A DNA stretch of 64,000 bases from Arthrobacter psychrochitiniphilus (GTDB lineage Bacteria; Actinomycetota; Actinomycetes; Actinomycetales; Micrococcaceae): the NCBI RefSeq assembly GCF_003185915.1, contig NZ_QHLZ01000003.1:172489-236488 (forward strand), given 5' to 3'. This document shows, in pieces, positions 43,140 through 52,702 of this stretch. The notes beneath the pieces are model-generated. The model was given only the letters and a program-made list of their open reading frames with translations, searched no databases and was not told where the DNA came from. Position numbers and translations under genes: made by a program. Every line of letters starts with the position of its first letter. Positions within the stretch are counted from its first letter, which is position 1.

Positions 43140-44423
43140 ATGAGCGTAAAGATGTACCGCACACAGGCCCGTGTAGTTGCCGGAGTTTGTGGCGGCCTGG
43201 CCGTGCACCTTGGCTGGAATGTACGGATGGTGCGGGGCATCATGATCGGTGCCAGTTTCTTCTTTGGCGCCGGGATTGTCTTCTATGGGTGGTTGTGGCT
43301 ACTGGTTCCTTTGGAAGGCGACGCCCCAGAGCAAGGCGGCAGGCTATTGGACGCTGACGGTAACCCACGGCTGGCGTTGTTCCGTCCCGCGCCCGAAGCG
43401 TTTGAGAAGGATAACTCTGGCAACAGCAACCCGGCCCGCAAACCGGTTCCCTTGGGGTTTAGGGAGGTGGCAATCGGGGGAGCACTGGTCATTGCGGCAT
43501 TCATCATCTTCGGGCAGCAACAAGGCTGGGATTTGCGTCTGGGCACTTTGATCCCGCTCCTGGTCATTGTTTTGGGCGCAGTGTTGGCGTGGATGCAATT
43601 GGATGACACCCGCCGTGTGGGATTGCTCAGCGCAACTAAAATGAACACGCCCATTGCCATGCTGCGTCTCGGTGGGGGGCTGGCCCTTGTTATTACCGGG
43701 CTGCTCGTCATTGTTGCCGGGTCCGGCTCATGGACGTTGCTGTGGTCCTCAGTGGTGGCCTCTTTGGCTGTCCTTGCAGGAGTGGGGCTCGTCCTGGCTC
43801 CGTGGGCCTTGAAGTTCTGGAGTGAATTCCAGAGCGAAAGGGCCGGGCACATCAAGGAGAGCGCGCGGGCCGAAATTGCGGCCCACCTGCACGACTCAGT
43901 GCTGCAAACGTTGGCCCTGATCCAGAAAAGTGCCCACTCGCCGACTGATGTGACACGGCTGGCCCGTGCCCAAGAGCGCGAACTGCGAGAGTGGATTTAT
44001 CAGGACAGCACCCATAAGTCCGGGGCCTTGGTGGAGCGCATCAAGTCGGTCTGTGCTGAGGCTGAGGATATTTACGGGCAGGCAGTGGAAGTGGTGGCCG
44101 TGGGAGACACCGAGTTGACGGAGCGTGGTAACGCACTGGTGCAGGCGGTTCGAGAAGCCGTTTTGAACGGTGTCCGGCACGGTGGGACGGCAGTGTCTGT
44201 GTATGTGGAAGCAACGGCAAAGGGCGTTGATGTGTTTGTGAAGGACAGAGGGGCGGGCTTTGATGTGCGGACGGTTGCCGCAGACAGGCTGGGAGTCCGG
44301 GAGTCCGTCGTCGGGCGCATGCAACGCAACGGTGGGACGGCTGAGATCATTAGCTCGGTGGAAGGCACCGAAGTACGGTTGCACCTGCCCTATGAAGCAA
44401 CTGCCACGGAGGAAGCCAAATGA
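43140..44423 (+). CDS. PspC-fused sensor histidine kinase (LiaS/DesK class)
   Basis: 427 aa from the ATG at 43140 (MSVKMYRTQARVVAGVCGGL). N-terminal PspC domain (about 5-65), then membrane segments around 110-230, and a cytoplasmic HisKA_3 kinase: phospho-acceptor H in IAAHLHDSVLQTLALIQKS, N-box REAVLNGVRHG and DRGAGFD in the ATPase. Stop overlaps the response-regulator start (ATGA). PspC in the sensor suggests response to membrane or wall stress, shared with the divergent PspC gene. Confidence 0.88.
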   Translation: MSVKMYRTQARVVAGVCGGLAVHLGWNVRMVRGIMIGASFFFGAGIVFYGWLWLLVPLEGDAPEQGGRLLDADGNPRLALFRPAPEAFEKDNSGNSNPARKPVPLGFREVAIGGALVIAAFIIFGQQQGWDLRLGTLIPLLVIVLGAVLAWMQLDDTRRVGLLSATKMNTPIAMLRLGGGLALVITGLLVIVAGSGSWTLLWSSVVASLAVLAGVGLVLAPWALKFWSEFQSERAGHIKESARAEIAAHLHDSVLQTLALIQKSAHSPTDVTRLARAQERELREWIYQDSTHKSGALVERIKSVCAEAEDIYGQAVEVVAVGDTELTERGNALVQAVREAVLNGVRHGGTAVSVYVEATAKGVDVFVKDRGAGFDVRTVAADRLGVRESVVGRMQRNGGTAEIISSVEGTEVRLHLPYEATATEEAK

Positions 44424-45076
44424 CTATGCCGGCAACACCCATTACGGTCGTGATTGTGGATGATCACGCCATTTTTCGCTCCGGATTGAAGGCCGATCTG
44501 GACCGGGACATCCTCATTTTGGCTGAGGCCGCCACAGTCGAGGAGGCGATTGCAGCAGTGACCCACCACCAGCCGGATGTGGTCCTGCTCGATGTGCACC
44601 TGCCGGGTGGACGGGGCCAGGGCGGGCGGGAAGTCATTGCTGGCTGCACGTCGCTGCTGGCCGGCACCAAGTTCCTGGCGCTGAGCGTCTCGGATTCGGC
44701 CGAAGACGTGGTTTCCGTCATCAGGTCCGGTGCGCGCGGTTATGTTACGAAATCAATTTCCGGCGCCGAAATTTCTGATGCGGTGCGGCGCGTGGCTGGC
44801 GGTGACGCAGTATTTTCACCCCGGCTGGCCGGCTTTGTGCTCGACGCCTTTGGCACAGCCGAGGTGGCCGTGGAGGACGAGCTGGACAAACTTTCCGCAC
44901 GCGAGTTGGAAGTCATGCGTTTGATTGCCCGCGGCTACTCATATAAGGAAGTGGCGAAGGCTTTGTTCATCTCCATCAAGACCGTGGAGTCCCACGTTTC
45001 GGCCGTACTGCGTAAGCTGCAGCTCTCCTCACGCCATGAGCTGACCCGCTGGGCCGCAGACCGCCGCCTGCTCTAA
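44420..45076 (+). CDS. LuxR/NarL-type response regulator
   Basis: 218 aa. Receiver domain with VVIVDDHAIFRSGLKADL and phospho-acceptor Asp in VVLLDVHLPGG, Lys in GYVTKSISG; C-terminal LuxR HTH LSARELEVMRLIARGYSYKEVAKALFISIKTVESHVSAVLRKLQ (about 158-202). Translationally coupled to the PspC-fused kinase, its cognate partner. Candidate targets are the divergent PspC operon and other envelope genes. Followed by a strong terminator. Confidence 0.92.
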   Translation: MTMPATPITVVIVDDHAIFRSGLKADLDRDILILAEAATVEEAIAAVTHHQPDVVLLDVHLPGGRGQGGREVIAGCTSLLAGTKFLALSVSDSAEDVVSVIRSGARGYVTKSISGAEISDAVRRVAGGDAVFSPRLAGFVLDAFGTAEVAVEDELDKLSARELEVMRLIARGYSYKEVAKALFISIKTVESHVSAVLRKLQLSSRHELTRWAADRRLL

Positions 45077-45082
45077 CAACCC

Positions 45083-45152
45083 AAAAGCGCGCCCGCCTCC
45101 CACATCCGCGCCCGGTCTACGGGGCGCATAAGTGGGAGGCGGGCGCGCTTTT
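45083..45152. terminator. Bidirectional nested terminator
   Basis: 21-bp perfect arms (45083-45103 and 45132-45152) starting AAAAGCGCGCCC and ending with TTTT, containing an inner GCGCCC/GGGCGC hairpin. Serves the response regulator (+) and the aminotransferase (-). Confidence 0.9.
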
Positions 45153-45176
45153 GCCGCCAGCCAGAGGCAGAGTGGC

Positions 45177-46418
45177 TTAGGGCTTGGCTGAGCCCAGGAA
45201 CTCCTGCAGGCGTCGAACGCCGGTTGCGAGATCGTCGTCACCCAGGGCGTAGGACAAACGCATGAAGCCGCTGGGTCCAAAGGCTTCACCGGGAACCACG
45301 GCAACTTCGGCCTTGTCCAGGATCAGTGCGGCCAGTTCAGCCGAGGTGGCGGGCCGGATGCCACCAATTTCACGGCCCAGCAGTCCGCGGACGTCTGGGT
45401 AGGCGTAGAAGGCGCCCGTGGGGGTGGGGCATTCCACACCGTCGATCGCATTCAACGCGGCCACCATAGCCTTGCGGCGGCGGTCGAAGGCAACCTTCAT
45501 TTCATCCACTGCGGTCAACGGGCCAGAGACTGCTGCCAAGGCGGCCATCTGGGAGACATTGGCCACGTTGGAGGTGGCGTGCGATTGCATGTTGGTGGCC
45601 GCCTTCGTCACGTCCAGGGGCGCGATCATCCAGCCAACGCGCCAACCCGTCATGGCATAAGTCTTGGCAACACCATTGAGAATCACCACTTTGTCGCCCA
45701 ACTCCGGGACAGCCGTGGCAATCGAGGTGAATGGAACACCGTCGTAGGTCAGGTGTTCATAGATCTCATCAGTGATGACCCAGAGGCCCTTGGACGCGGC
45801 CCAAAGACCGATCTCTCGGGTCTGTTCTGCCGAGTAAACGGCACCTGTGGGGTTGGAGGGCGAAACAAACAGCAGCACCTTGGTGCGCGGCGTCAAGGCG
45901 GCCTCAAGCTGATCCACCGTGACAAGGTAGCCCTGCTCCGGGCCAGCGAAAACCTCCACAGGAACACCGCCAGCCAGGCGAATGGCTTCAGGGTAGGTGG
46001 TCCAGAACGGGGTGGGGATAATGACCTCATCACCCGGGTCAAGCAGGGTGGCAAAGGACTCATAAACTGCCTGCTTGCCACCATTTGTTACGAGCACCTG
46101 GGCCGGATCCACCGCGTAGCCTGAATCGCGCAGCGTCTTTGCGGCAATGGCACTGCGCAGTTCCGGGAGCCCTGCAGCCGGGGAATAGCGGTGGAATTTA
46201 GGCTGGCGAGCGGCAGCAACCGCCGCCTCAACAATGTAATCCGGTGTTGGAAAGTCGGGCTCCCCAGCACCAAAGCCGATGACGGGGCGCCCGGCGGCCT
46301 TTAGGGCCTTGGCTTTGGCGTCGACAGCCAGGGTAGCGGATTCCGCAATTGCGGCGATCCTTGCGGAGATACGGCGTGCGGAGGCTTGATCAGCGCTCAA
46401 TTCGGCAGACATCAGCAT
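45177..46418 (-). CDS. PLP-dependent class I aminotransferase (aspartate aminotransferase-like)
   Basis: 413 aa fold-type I enzyme. [58 protein letters not shown] with the pyridine-ring Asp, and the Schiff-base Lys in [16 protein letters not shown]-terminal Arg in [12 protein letters not shown] binds the substrate carboxylate. Subgroup I-beta (thermophile-type AspC) transfers amino groups between aspartate and oxoglutarate; some relatives act on prephenate or other acids. ATG at 46418 or, six bases later, 46412. Location next to tRNA-Trp/secE is a known actinobacterial arrangement. Confidence 0.88.
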   Translation of the reverse strand: MLMSAELSADQASARRISARIAAIAESATLAVDAKAKALKAAGRPVIGFGAGEPDFPTPDYIVEAAVAAARQPKFHRYSPAAGLPELRSAIAAKTLRDSGYAVDPAQVLVTNGGKQAVYESFATLLDPGDEVIIPTPFWTTYPEAIRLAGGVPVEVFAGPEQGYLVTVDQLEAALTPRTKVLLFVSPSNPTGAVYSAEQTREIGLWAASKGLWVITDEIYEHLTYDGVPFTSIATAVPELGDKVVILNGVAKTYAMTGWRVGWMIAPLDVTKAATNMQSHATSNVANVSQMAALAAVSGPLTAVDEMKVAFDRRRKAMVAALNAIDGVECPTPTGAFYAYPDVRGLLGREIGGIRPATSAELAALILDKAEVAVVPGEAFGPSGFMRLSYALGDDDLATGVRRLQEFLGSAKP

Positions 46419-46565
46419 TCTTTCTTCGGTGGGAGGCCCAAAATATAAACTTCGTCAGTGACTACTTTAGGCGTAAGGCGTCACCAGTTCGACGTAGGCG
46501 CCTAAGAATGCGTAGAATAAGTAACTGGTGTTCAACTCCATGATGTTTCACGCCTTGGTGCCGGT

Positions 46566-46595
46566 TTGGAAAAGACGGGCGCAAGACTGTAAGTT
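46566..46595 (+). promoter_or_regulatory. Putative promoter of tRNA-Trp/secE/nusG
   Basis: TTGGAA (46566-46571), 18-bp spacer, TAAGTT (46590-46595), about 70 bp before the tRNA. By eye only. A TAGGCGCCTA palindrome at 46495-46504 lies further upstream. Confidence 0.4.
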
Positions 46596-46667
46596 ATTCA
46601 TGGCGTTCAACGCTGAAGGGATTTTTGCTGCAGAAGCCTGTGAGGGCTCACTGTTGTGAACAATCAA

Positions 46668-46740
46668 AGGGTAGTGGCGCAATTGGTAGCGCAGCGGTCT
46701 CCAAAACCGCAGGTTGCAGGTTCGAGTCCTGTCTGCCCTG
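46668..46740 (+). tRNA. trnW: tRNA-Trp (CCA)
   Basis: 73-nt cloverleaf: acceptor AGGGTAG/CTGCCCT, D-arm GCGC/GCGC around AATTGGTA, anticodon stem GCGGT/ACCGC with loop CTCCAAA (anticodon CCA at 46701-46703), T-arm GCAGG TTCGAGT CCTGT, discriminator G. No CCA end encoded. Position directly upstream of secE-nusG is typical. Confidence 0.97.
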
Positions 46741-46860
46741 CGCATGGAAATGACATAATTTGATTCGCGGCCTTGCTGTGAAATCTCGTGTCGTCTCCAG
46801 GCGAATACTAAGCATCTCGCGCGGTCCGAACCCACGGACTTGCGGGTTCCCAACAAAGCG

Positions 46861-47151
46861 ATGAGTGAGGCACTGGTGACCGAAACTGCGGCAAGCAGCT
46901 CTAAGGGCCCTGCCAAAAAGGCTGTCAAGCCCGGTAAGCCGGGTTTTTTCGCCCGGATTGCTATCTTCCTTCGCCAAGTCATTGGTGAACTCAAGAAGGT
47001 AGTGACACCTACTCGCAAAGAGTTGATCAACATGACTGCGGTTGTGCTGGTATTCGTTGTCATCGTAATGGCTATTGTTACCGTCCTAGATCTGGGCTTC
47101 GGCCAGGCTGTGCTGTGGGTCTTTGGCGGAAACGTAAACACCGAGCAGTAA
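46861..47151 (+). CDS. secE: Preprotein translocase subunit SecE
   Basis: 96 aa from the ATG at 46861 (MSEALVTETAASSSKGPAKK). Basic, low-complexity N-terminus, the amphipathic conserved helix FLRQVIGELKKVVTPTRKELINMT and one membrane helix (AVVLVFVVIVMAIVTVLDL). Single-pass form usual in Gram-positives; clamps SecY in the plasma membrane. Upstream of nusG as in most bacteria. No strong ribosome site seen, so the start is likely but not certain. Confidence 0.92.
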   Translation: MSEALVTETAASSSKGPAKKAVKPGKPGFFARIAIFLRQVIGELKKVVTPTRKELINMTAVVLVFVVIVMAIVTVLDLGFGQAVLWVFGGNVNTEQ

Positions 47152-47239
47152 GAGGCTCAATTTGGCCGGCCCCGCTGAAATCTATCGGCATGGGTCGGTT
47201 TGAGCTATTTAAGAAACACACAAGGAAAGCAGGAAATTC

Positions 47240-48022
47240 GTGTCTGAGCTGGAGCCCGAGGCAACATACAGTGAGCAGGACCAGGACACTGTGGTTGCTG
47301 ATGCTGCCATCAATGCCGACCTTGATGCGCCAGAAGCTGTAGAAACAGCAACTGTTGAGGCAGAAGCTGTTGATGCAGACGATGCAAGCGAGGAGCCGGC
47401 TGTAGAAGCCGAGCCCGAAGTTGACCCGGCAGAGGAATTCAAGGCCAAACTGCGCCGCCAGGAGGGTGACTGGTACGTCATTCACTCCTATGCAGGCTAC
47501 GAAAACCGTGTCAAGGTCAACCTTGAATCACGCAGCCTCTCGCTGAACATGGAAGATTACATCTTCGAAATTCAGGTCCCCATGGAAGAAGTTGTGGAGA
47601 TCAAGAACGCACAGCGCAAGGTTGTCAACCGCGTCCGCATTCCCGGCTATGTCCTTGTCCGCATGGACCTGACCGACGCTTCTTGGGGTGTTGTCCGCCA
47701 TACCCCCGGTGTTACAGGATTTGTTGGCAACGCCCACAATCCTGTCCCGCTGCGCTTAGATGAAGTCTTCTCCATGCTTGCCCCCATCTTCGAGGAGCAG
47801 CAGGCTGAAGAGACCGGCGTTCCGCTGCGTCACAACCCGGTCGACGCCGAGATTGACTTTGAGGTTGGCGAAGCCGTCATCGTCAAGGACGGTCCGTTCG
47901 AAGGCCTGTCGGCCTCAATCTCCGAGATCAAGCCTGAAGCCTCGCAGCTTGTTGTGCTGGTTTCCATCTTCGAGCGTGAAACCCCTGTCACGCTTGCCTT
48001 CAACCAGGTCACCAAGATCTAG
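47240..48022 (+). CDS. nusG: Transcription termination/antitermination protein NusG
   Basis: 260 aa, GTG start with AGGAAA upstream. An acidic, disordered N-terminal extension (about residues 1-70, Glu/Asp/Ala-rich) is typical of actinobacterial NusG. Then the NGN domain ([52 protein letters not shown]) that binds RNA polymerase, and a C-terminal KOW domain ([21 protein letters not shown]) contacting Rho or S10. Lies between secE and rplK as expected. Confidence 0.97.
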   Translation: MSELEPEATYSEQDQDTVVADAAINADLDAPEAVETATVEAEAVDADDASEEPAVEAEPEVDPAEEFKAKLRRQEGDWYVIHSYAGYENRVKVNLESRSLSLNMEDYIFEIQVPMEEVVEIKNAQRKVVNRVRIPGYVLVRMDLTDASWGVVRHTPGVTGFVGNAHNPVPLRLDEVFSMLAPIFEEQQAEETGVPLRHNPVDAEIDFEVGEAVIVKDGPFEGLSASISEIKPEASQLVVLVSIFERETPVTLAFNQVTKI

Positions 48023-48152
48023 TTGCCCAAAGTTTCGTTCCGCGCTGGACTTGCTTAGTTCTTCACGAAACGTTCGGCCGGACGCCATTCGGCCACCCAC
48101 CTGGGACGCGCTCCGTCGTCCTTGGACAAGATATTGAGAGAAGGACCCTACA

Positions 48153-48584
48153 TTGGCTCCCAAGAAAAAGGTCACCGGCCTTATCAAGCTGCAGATCCAG
48201 GCAGGCGCCGCTAACCCGGCACCGCCCATCGGTCCGGCGCTTGGTCAGCACGGCGTCAACATCATGGAATTCTGCAAGGCGTATAACGCTGCAACGGAAT
48301 CCCAGCGCGGAAATGTCATCCCCGTTGAAATCACGGTTTACGAAGACCGTTCCTTCACGTTCATCACCAAGACCCCGCCGGCTGCAGAGCTCATCAAGAA
48401 GGCTGCAGGGGTTACCAAGGGTTCAGCTACCCCGCACACCGTCAAGGTTGCCCAGCTGACCAAGGCACAGGTCAACGAGATCGCCACCCAGAAGATGGTT
48501 GACCTTAACGCAACCAGCATCGAAGGCGCAGAAAAGATCATCGCCGGTACCGCCCGTTCCATGGGTATCACTGTCGAGGCCTAA
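48153..48584 (+). CDS. rplK: 50S ribosomal protein L11
   Basis: 143 aa. TTG start at 48153 ([18 protein letters not shown]), with AAGGA upstream, gives the exact family N-terminus. Binds 23S rRNA GTPase-centre region; N-terminal Pro-rich [25 protein letters not shown] is the thiopeptide-sensitive part and C-terminal part holds TKAQVNEIA. Precedes rplA by 158 bp. Confidence 0.98.
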   Translation: MAPKKKVTGLIKLQIQAGAANPAPPIGPALGQHGVNIMEFCKAYNAATESQRGNVIPVEITVYEDRSFTFITKTPPAAELIKKAAGVTKGSATPHTVKVAQLTKAQVNEIATQKMVDLNATSIEGAEKIIAGTARSMGITVEA

Positions 48585-48742
48585 GCTTCGAACACCTGGT
48601 TTCGATTTTTCTCGAAACCGCCTAAGCATTACCCAATTCATTAAGAGCGACGCCGGATACTTCACCTTGAGTGAGTACGGCGGTCGTAGTGGCAGGGCCC
48701 GCGCGGTCCTAACGACCACAACTGCACAAGGAGAAACGCAGC

Positions 48743-49450
48743 ATGGCAAAGCGCAGTAAAGCATATGAGGCAGCTCAGGCCAAGATCGATGCGGAGAACG
48801 TATACGCACCCTTCGACGCAATCAAGCTCGCCAAGGAGACCAACCCCTCCAAGTTCGACGCGACCGTTGAGGTTGCCTTCCGCTTGGGTGTAGACCCTCG
48901 CAAGGCTGACCAGATGATCCGTGGCACAGTCAACCTGCCGCACGGTACCGGTAAGACCGCCCGCGTTCTGGTTTTCGCAACCGGTGAGCGTGCCGAAGCA
49001 GCTATTGCTGCAGGCGCCGACTTTGTTGGTACCGACGAACTGATCGCAAAGATCCAGGGCGGCTGGACCGATTTCGACGCAGCTGTTGCAACACCTGACC
49101 TCATGGGTAAGGTTGGCCGTTTGGGTAAGGTTTTGGGTCCCCGTAACCTCATGCCTAACCCCAAGACCGGCACCGTCACCAACGACGTCGCCAAGGCTGT
49201 TAATGACATCAAGGGTGGAAAGATCGACTTCCGCGTCGACAAGCACTCCAACCTGCACTTCATCATCGGCAAGGTGTCCTTCGACGCCGTCAAGCTGGCT
49301 GAGAACTACGCAGCAGCACTGGAAGAGGTGCTTCGTTTGAAGCCGTCCGCTTCCAAGGGCCGCTACCTGCAGAAGGCCACTGTCTCCACGACGTTCGGCC
49401 CCGGCATCCCCGTTGATCCGGCAGCAACCAAGGTGATTGTTGAAGCCTAG
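48743..49450 (+). CDS. rplA: 50S ribosomal protein L1
   Basis: 235 aa, ATG with AAGGAG upstream. L1 stalk protein, binds 23S rRNA and often its own mRNA as translational repressor. [31 protein letters not shown] and the signature [24 protein letters not shown] are complete. A 16-bp palindrome, TGAAGCCTAGGCTTCA (49441-49456), spans the stop codon, followed by a strong terminator that separates L11-L1 from the genes after it. Confidence 0.98.
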   Translation: MAKRSKAYEAAQAKIDAENVYAPFDAIKLAKETNPSKFDATVEVAFRLGVDPRKADQMIRGTVNLPHGTGKTARVLVFATGERAEAAIAAGADFVGTDELIAKIQGGWTDFDAAVATPDLMGKVGRLGKVLGPRNLMPNPKTGTVTNDVAKAVNDIKGGKIDFRVDKHSNLHFIIGKVSFDAVKLAENYAAALEEVLRLKPSASKGRYLQKATVSTTFGPGIPVDPAATKVIVEA

Positions 49451-49478
49451 GCTTCAGTAGCTTCCTTTGATATTCCCT

Positions 49479-49521
49479 AAGAAGGGGCTGACGCGGCATA
49501 ACGCTGCGTCAGCCCCTTCTT
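49479..49521 (+). terminator. Terminator after rplA
   Basis: Perfect 16-bp stem AAGAAGGGGCTGACGC (49479-49494) with its complement at 49506-49521, 11-nt loop. Confidence 0.88.
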
Positions 49522-49576
49522 GTTTCCAAGCTGGTACGTTAGCAATACCACCTACAACGCAGGGGAGTGCGAACGC

Positions 49577-50152
49577 ATGCAATTGAGCATCCGTCGGGCA
49601 AGAGCAAGCGACGCCGAAGCCTTGGCTGCACTGGCGGCCCTCACTTTTCCCCTAGCGTGCCCGCCCGAGACACCAGCAACGGAAATTGCGGCGTTCATAG
49701 AAGAACATCTGAGCCCCAAAAATTTCCGGGCCTACCTTGCCGATCCTTGCAGGGTGCTCTTTACGGCGCAGGACCAATCTCCTCAGGACCAATCCCCGCA
49801 TGGCCAAGAGCTGGCAACAGTGCCGCGACTGCTTGCCTACACCATGGTCGTTGATGCCCCGCCCGCCGCAGCAGATGTGGCGGCCCTCATCACGGAGCCT
49901 GGGGCCGTGGAGTTCAGTAAGTGTTACGCACACCCGGATACCCACGGGAGTGGGGTTGCCAGCGCCATCATGAGCGCAACCCTGCAATGGATTGGGGTCC
50001 AGGGCCAGCGGCCAACCTGGCTCGGGGTCAACAGCAAGAATGTGCGGGCACAGGCGTTTTATCGAAAGCACGGGTTCGCCGTTGTCGGCACCAGGAGTTT
50101 TCAGTTGAGGTCAAGGGCCGAGCATGACTTTGTCATGGTCCGGTCGAGCTGA
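49577..50152 (+). CDS. GNAT family N-acetyltransferase
   Basis: 191 aa from the ATG at 49577 (MQLSIRRARASDAEALAAL), preceded by GGGGAG; earlier in-frame start at 49520 overlaps the terminator. GNAT core: LRRA..DAEAL at the N-terminus, CYAHPDTHGSGVASAIMSATLQWI (acetyl-CoA loop) and LGVNSKNVRAQAFYRKHGFAVVG. A duplicated QDQSP pentapeptide sits at about residue 72. Substrate unknown. A second acetyltransferase gene follows. Confidence 0.82.
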   Translation: MQLSIRRARASDAEALAALAALTFPLACPPETPATEIAAFIEEHLSPKNFRAYLADPCRVLFTAQDQSPQDQSPHGQELATVPRLLAYTMVVDAPPAAADVAALITEPGAVEFSKCYAHPDTHGSGVASAIMSATLQWIGVQGQRPTWLGVNSKNVRAQAFYRKHGFAVVGTRSFQLRSRAEHDFVMVRSS

Positions 50153-50176
50153 AAGAAAGTGACAGGTAAATTTGCC

Positions 50177-51259
50177 ATGACTGAAGCTACAGTCGAACAA
50201 TTGCGTATCCCCGAGAGCCTTGAATCCGGGGCTGCCGATTTCTTAGAAGCCGTGGAAGTCTCTCGGCAGGTCCGCATTAGTACGTGGGGTAACGATCTTT
50301 TAGCCTATACGCCGCAGGAACTCTTCGCCCTGTGCCACGACCCCTACGAATGGTATGTAGTTTTGGTGGCACGTCTTGGCGGCAAGATTTTGGGCCGCGC
50401 AGGCATCGCCATGCCACTTGATGACAACACCGAGCTGGCACATGTCACCTTGGATGTGCTGCCCCAAGCCGAAAAGCTAGGAATCGGGCGCAAACTTTTA
50501 GAGGCAGCGGAACTTTTTGTGCGGGGAGAGAACCGCAAGGTGGTCCTTGTTGAGACGAACCACCCAGCGGCAGATCTGGAGGCTACTGGATACAAGGGTG
50601 GGTCCATTGCGCCAGCACAGGGCAGTGGTGACTTAGCATATAAGACTCGAGAAGCCAGATTTGCCAGCCGAGCCGGCTATGCGCTCGAGCGTGTGGAGCA
50701 GTTCAACGCCTGCGCACTGCCCCTGCCGGATCAGCTACTGGCGCAGTTGGCCAGCCGCGCCGTTGACACACACCACGGCGCTTACCGGGTCCACCAATGG
50801 CTAGACGTTTGTCCCGAAGAGTGGGCGGCGGACTTTGTGCGCTTGGAAGCGAGCCTCAGTGCAGATGAGGCCGATTCCGGCATCTGGGACGTTAAGCAGC
50901 TTCGTGAGGCCGAGGAACTTTCTGTGCAAAGTGGCCGGCGCACCGTGGTCAGTGCCGCACAATGCCTCGAGACGTCGGCGCTGGTGGGATTCACCTCCAT
51001 TTCCTTGCTGGGGAACCGTGATGATGTTGCGTTCCAGGACGATACGTTCGTGGAACGGTCTCATCAGGACAAAGGTGTGGGCCTGCACATGAAGGTAGCC
51101 AACATGGAACAGTTGCAAGAGCACTTTCCCGCGCTGCGCACCATCTACACGTGGAATGCGCCAGAGAACGAATACATGCTCTCCGTCAATAAAGAGATGG
51201 GCTACGTCAGTGCCGGCGTGACAGGGCAGTGGCGTAAGGATTTCACTCAGACCGACTAA
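50177..51259 (+). CDS. Two-domain GNAT acetyltransferase
   Basis: About 360 aa from the ATG at 50177 (in-frame GTG at 50159 possible). Two GNAT-like halves: the first has AHVTLDVLPQAEKLGIGRKLLEAAELF, the second EDTFVERSHQDKGVGLHMKVANMEQL and TWNAPENEYMLSVNKEMGYVSAG. Layout resembles mycothiol-synthase-like tandem GNAT proteins, but mshD is elsewhere in this window. Substrate unknown. No membrane segment. Confidence 0.78.
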   Translation: MTEATVEQLRIPESLESGAADFLEAVEVSRQVRISTWGNDLLAYTPQELFALCHDPYEWYVVLVARLGGKILGRAGIAMPLDDNTELAHVTLDVLPQAEKLGIGRKLLEAAELFVRGENRKVVLVETNHPAADLEATGYKGGSIAPAQGSGDLAYKTREARFASRAGYALERVEQFNACALPLPDQLLAQLASRAVDTHHGAYRVHQWLDVCPEEWAADFVRLEASLSADEADSGIWDVKQLREAEELSVQSGRRTVVSAAQCLETSALVGFTSISLLGNRDDVAFQDDTFVERSHQDKGVGLHMKVANMEQLQEHFPALRTIYTWNAPENEYMLSVNKEMGYVSAGVTGQWRKDFTQTD

Positions 51260-51446
51260 GCCTTCGGCACACCGCCCCGATTTGGAATCACAGCACCCGC
51301 TCCTGTATCTTAGAAGAACCAAAGACCGTCGGTCGATGTCAATCACCCCCAGCGAAGCAAATGCAGCATGCAACTTGATGCGTTGGAATCGGGCCGTTTG
51401 CCATCCGAAAGTCCTTATATGGACGGCCAGCGCAGGTGCACAAAGC

Positions 51447-51475
51447 TTATGAGCAGTGTAGAACTGGGATAAAAC
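51447..51475 (+). promoter_or_regulatory. Weak putative rplJL promoter
   Basis: TTATGA (51447-51452), 17-bp spacer, TAAAAC (51470-51475). Poor -35 match; would start transcripts just before the leader hairpin. Nothing else recognisable in 51260-51446. Confidence 0.3.
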
Positions 51476-51491
51476 CTATTGTTCCGCTGTG

Positions 51492-51525
51492 AAAAACGCC
51501 CCGTACATCTGTGCGGGGCGTTTTT
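51492..51525 (+). terminator. Intrinsic terminator-like hairpin in the rplJ leader
   Basis: 12-bp perfect stem AAAAACGCCCCG (51492-51503) with CGGGGCGTTTTT (51514-51525), 10-nt loop and T-rich end, 71 bp before rplJ. An outer helix CTGTGAA (51487-51493)/TTCACAG (51540-51546) overlaps its base, so alternative folds are possible. Confidence 0.75.
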
Positions 51526-51596
51526 ATTTGCTTATTTCCTTCACAGGTTTGCAGCGGGATGGGCAAAGACCGGCAATTATTCCCGGAAGGAGTGTT

Positions 51597-52184
51597 ATGG
51601 CAACGCCAACAAAGGTGGCTGCGGTTGCAGAAATCACGCAAGATTTCAATGACTCAACTGCAGCAGTCCTAACCGAATACCGTGGGCTCACCGTAGCTCA
51701 GCTCAAGGAGCTGCGCGTTTCTCTCGGCCAGGACACCAAGTTCTCGGTTGTAAAGAACACTCTGACTGCCATTGCGGCTAAGGAAGCTGGTGTTGACGCT
51801 TTCGAAGGTCAGCTCTCCGGCCCCACCGCCATTGCATTCATCAAGGGTGACGCTGTTGCAGCAGCAAAGAGCCTGACGGATTTTGCAAAAGCCAACAAGC
51901 AGCTGGTCATCAAGACCGGTCTCTTTGAAGGTAAAGCACTCGACGCTACCGGAGTTGCCGCACTGGCTGCTCTCGAGTCTCGTGAGCTGCAGCTGGCACG
52001 CATTGCTGCCGTACTCAAGGCTCCGATGGCCGCCGCTGTGCGCACCATCGACGCCTTGCGTCTCAAGCTCGCCGAAGGCGCTCCTGTTGAAGAGGCTCCG
52101 GCCGCTGAGGAAGCACCCGCTGCTGAAGAGGCTCCGGCCGCTGAAGAAGCTCCGGCTGCTGAAGCCGAGACCACCGAAGCATAG
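51597..52184 (+). CDS. rplJ: 50S ribosomal protein L10
   Basis: 195 aa from the ATG at 51597 with GGAAGGAG upstream; the longer GTG frame from 51489 crosses the leader hairpin and is rejected. Anchors L7/L12 dimers on the ribosome. AAVLTEYRGLTVAQLKELRVSL and FSVVKNTLTAIAAKEAG are conserved. The C-terminus ends in an Ala/Pro/Glu repeat (EEAPAA units) beyond the L7/L12-binding helix. Autogenous control with L12 on the leader is known for this protein. Confidence 0.97.
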   Translation: MATPTKVAAVAEITQDFNDSTAAVLTEYRGLTVAQLKELRVSLGQDTKFSVVKNTLTAIAAKEAGVDAFEGQLSGPTAIAFIKGDAVAAAKSLTDFAKANKQLVIKTGLFEGKALDATGVAALAALESRELQLARIAAVLKAPMAAAVRTIDALRLKLAEGAPVEEAPAAEEAPAAEEAPAAEEAPAAEAETTEA

Positions 52185-52312
52185 CGAGCCTGCGTCCTTG
52201 CCGGACGCGCCGCCTGCCAGCAGGTGTTCAACCCAAGTATTTCCCTAGATCCAACAGGGTTTAGGTTTATGGATTCGCCCCTCGCGGGCAAAACACAGAA
52301 GGAGCGCCACTC

Positions 52313-52687
52313 ATGGCTAAGCTCACCAACGACGAGCTCATTGCAGCTTTCAAGGAACTGACCATCATCGAGCTCTCCGAGTTCGTTACCCTCTTCGAAG
52401 AGACCTTCGAAGTAACTGCCGCTGCTGTTGCAGTTGCAGGCCCCGCCGGTGGCGCAGCTGAAGAAGCCGCAGAGCAGACTGAATTCGACGTTATCCTCGA
52501 AGCAGCCGGCGACAAGAAGATCGCAGTGATCAAGGAAGTTCGCTCCATCACTTCCTTGGGTCTGAAGGAAGCCAAGGAGGTCGTTGACTCGGCTCCCAAG
52601 GCTGTTCTGGAAGGCGTCACCAAGGAAGCTGCAGAGAAGGCCAAGGAAGCTCTCGAAGCTGCCGGCGCCACGGTTACCCTCAAGTAA
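52313..52687 (+). CDS. rplL: 50S ribosomal protein L7/L12
   Basis: 124 aa acidic stalk protein. N-terminal dimerisation helices ([29 protein letters not shown]), Ala-rich hinge, and C-terminal domain with [11 protein letters not shown]-like [27 protein letters not shown] that recruits elongation factors. Follows rplJ by 128 bp and is closed by a strong terminator. Confidence 0.98.
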   Translation: MAKLTNDELIAAFKELTIIELSEFVTLFEETFEVTAAAVAVAGPAGGAAEEAAEQTEFDVILEAAGDKKIAVIKEVRSITSLGLKEAKEVVDSAPKAVLEGVTKEAAEKAKEALEAAGATVTLK

Positions 52688-52702
52688 TCACCCCGCGTTT
52701 AC

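Noticed and set aside
42019-43164. 381-aa minus-strand frame overlapping the PspC gene
   Set aside because: His/Arg/Pro-rich translation typical of a shifted frame; the PspC product in the other frame is recognisable.
51489-51596. N-terminal extension of L10 from the GTG at 51489
   Set aside because: It would translate through the leader hairpin; the ATG at 51597 has an excellent ribosome site and gives the family N-terminus.
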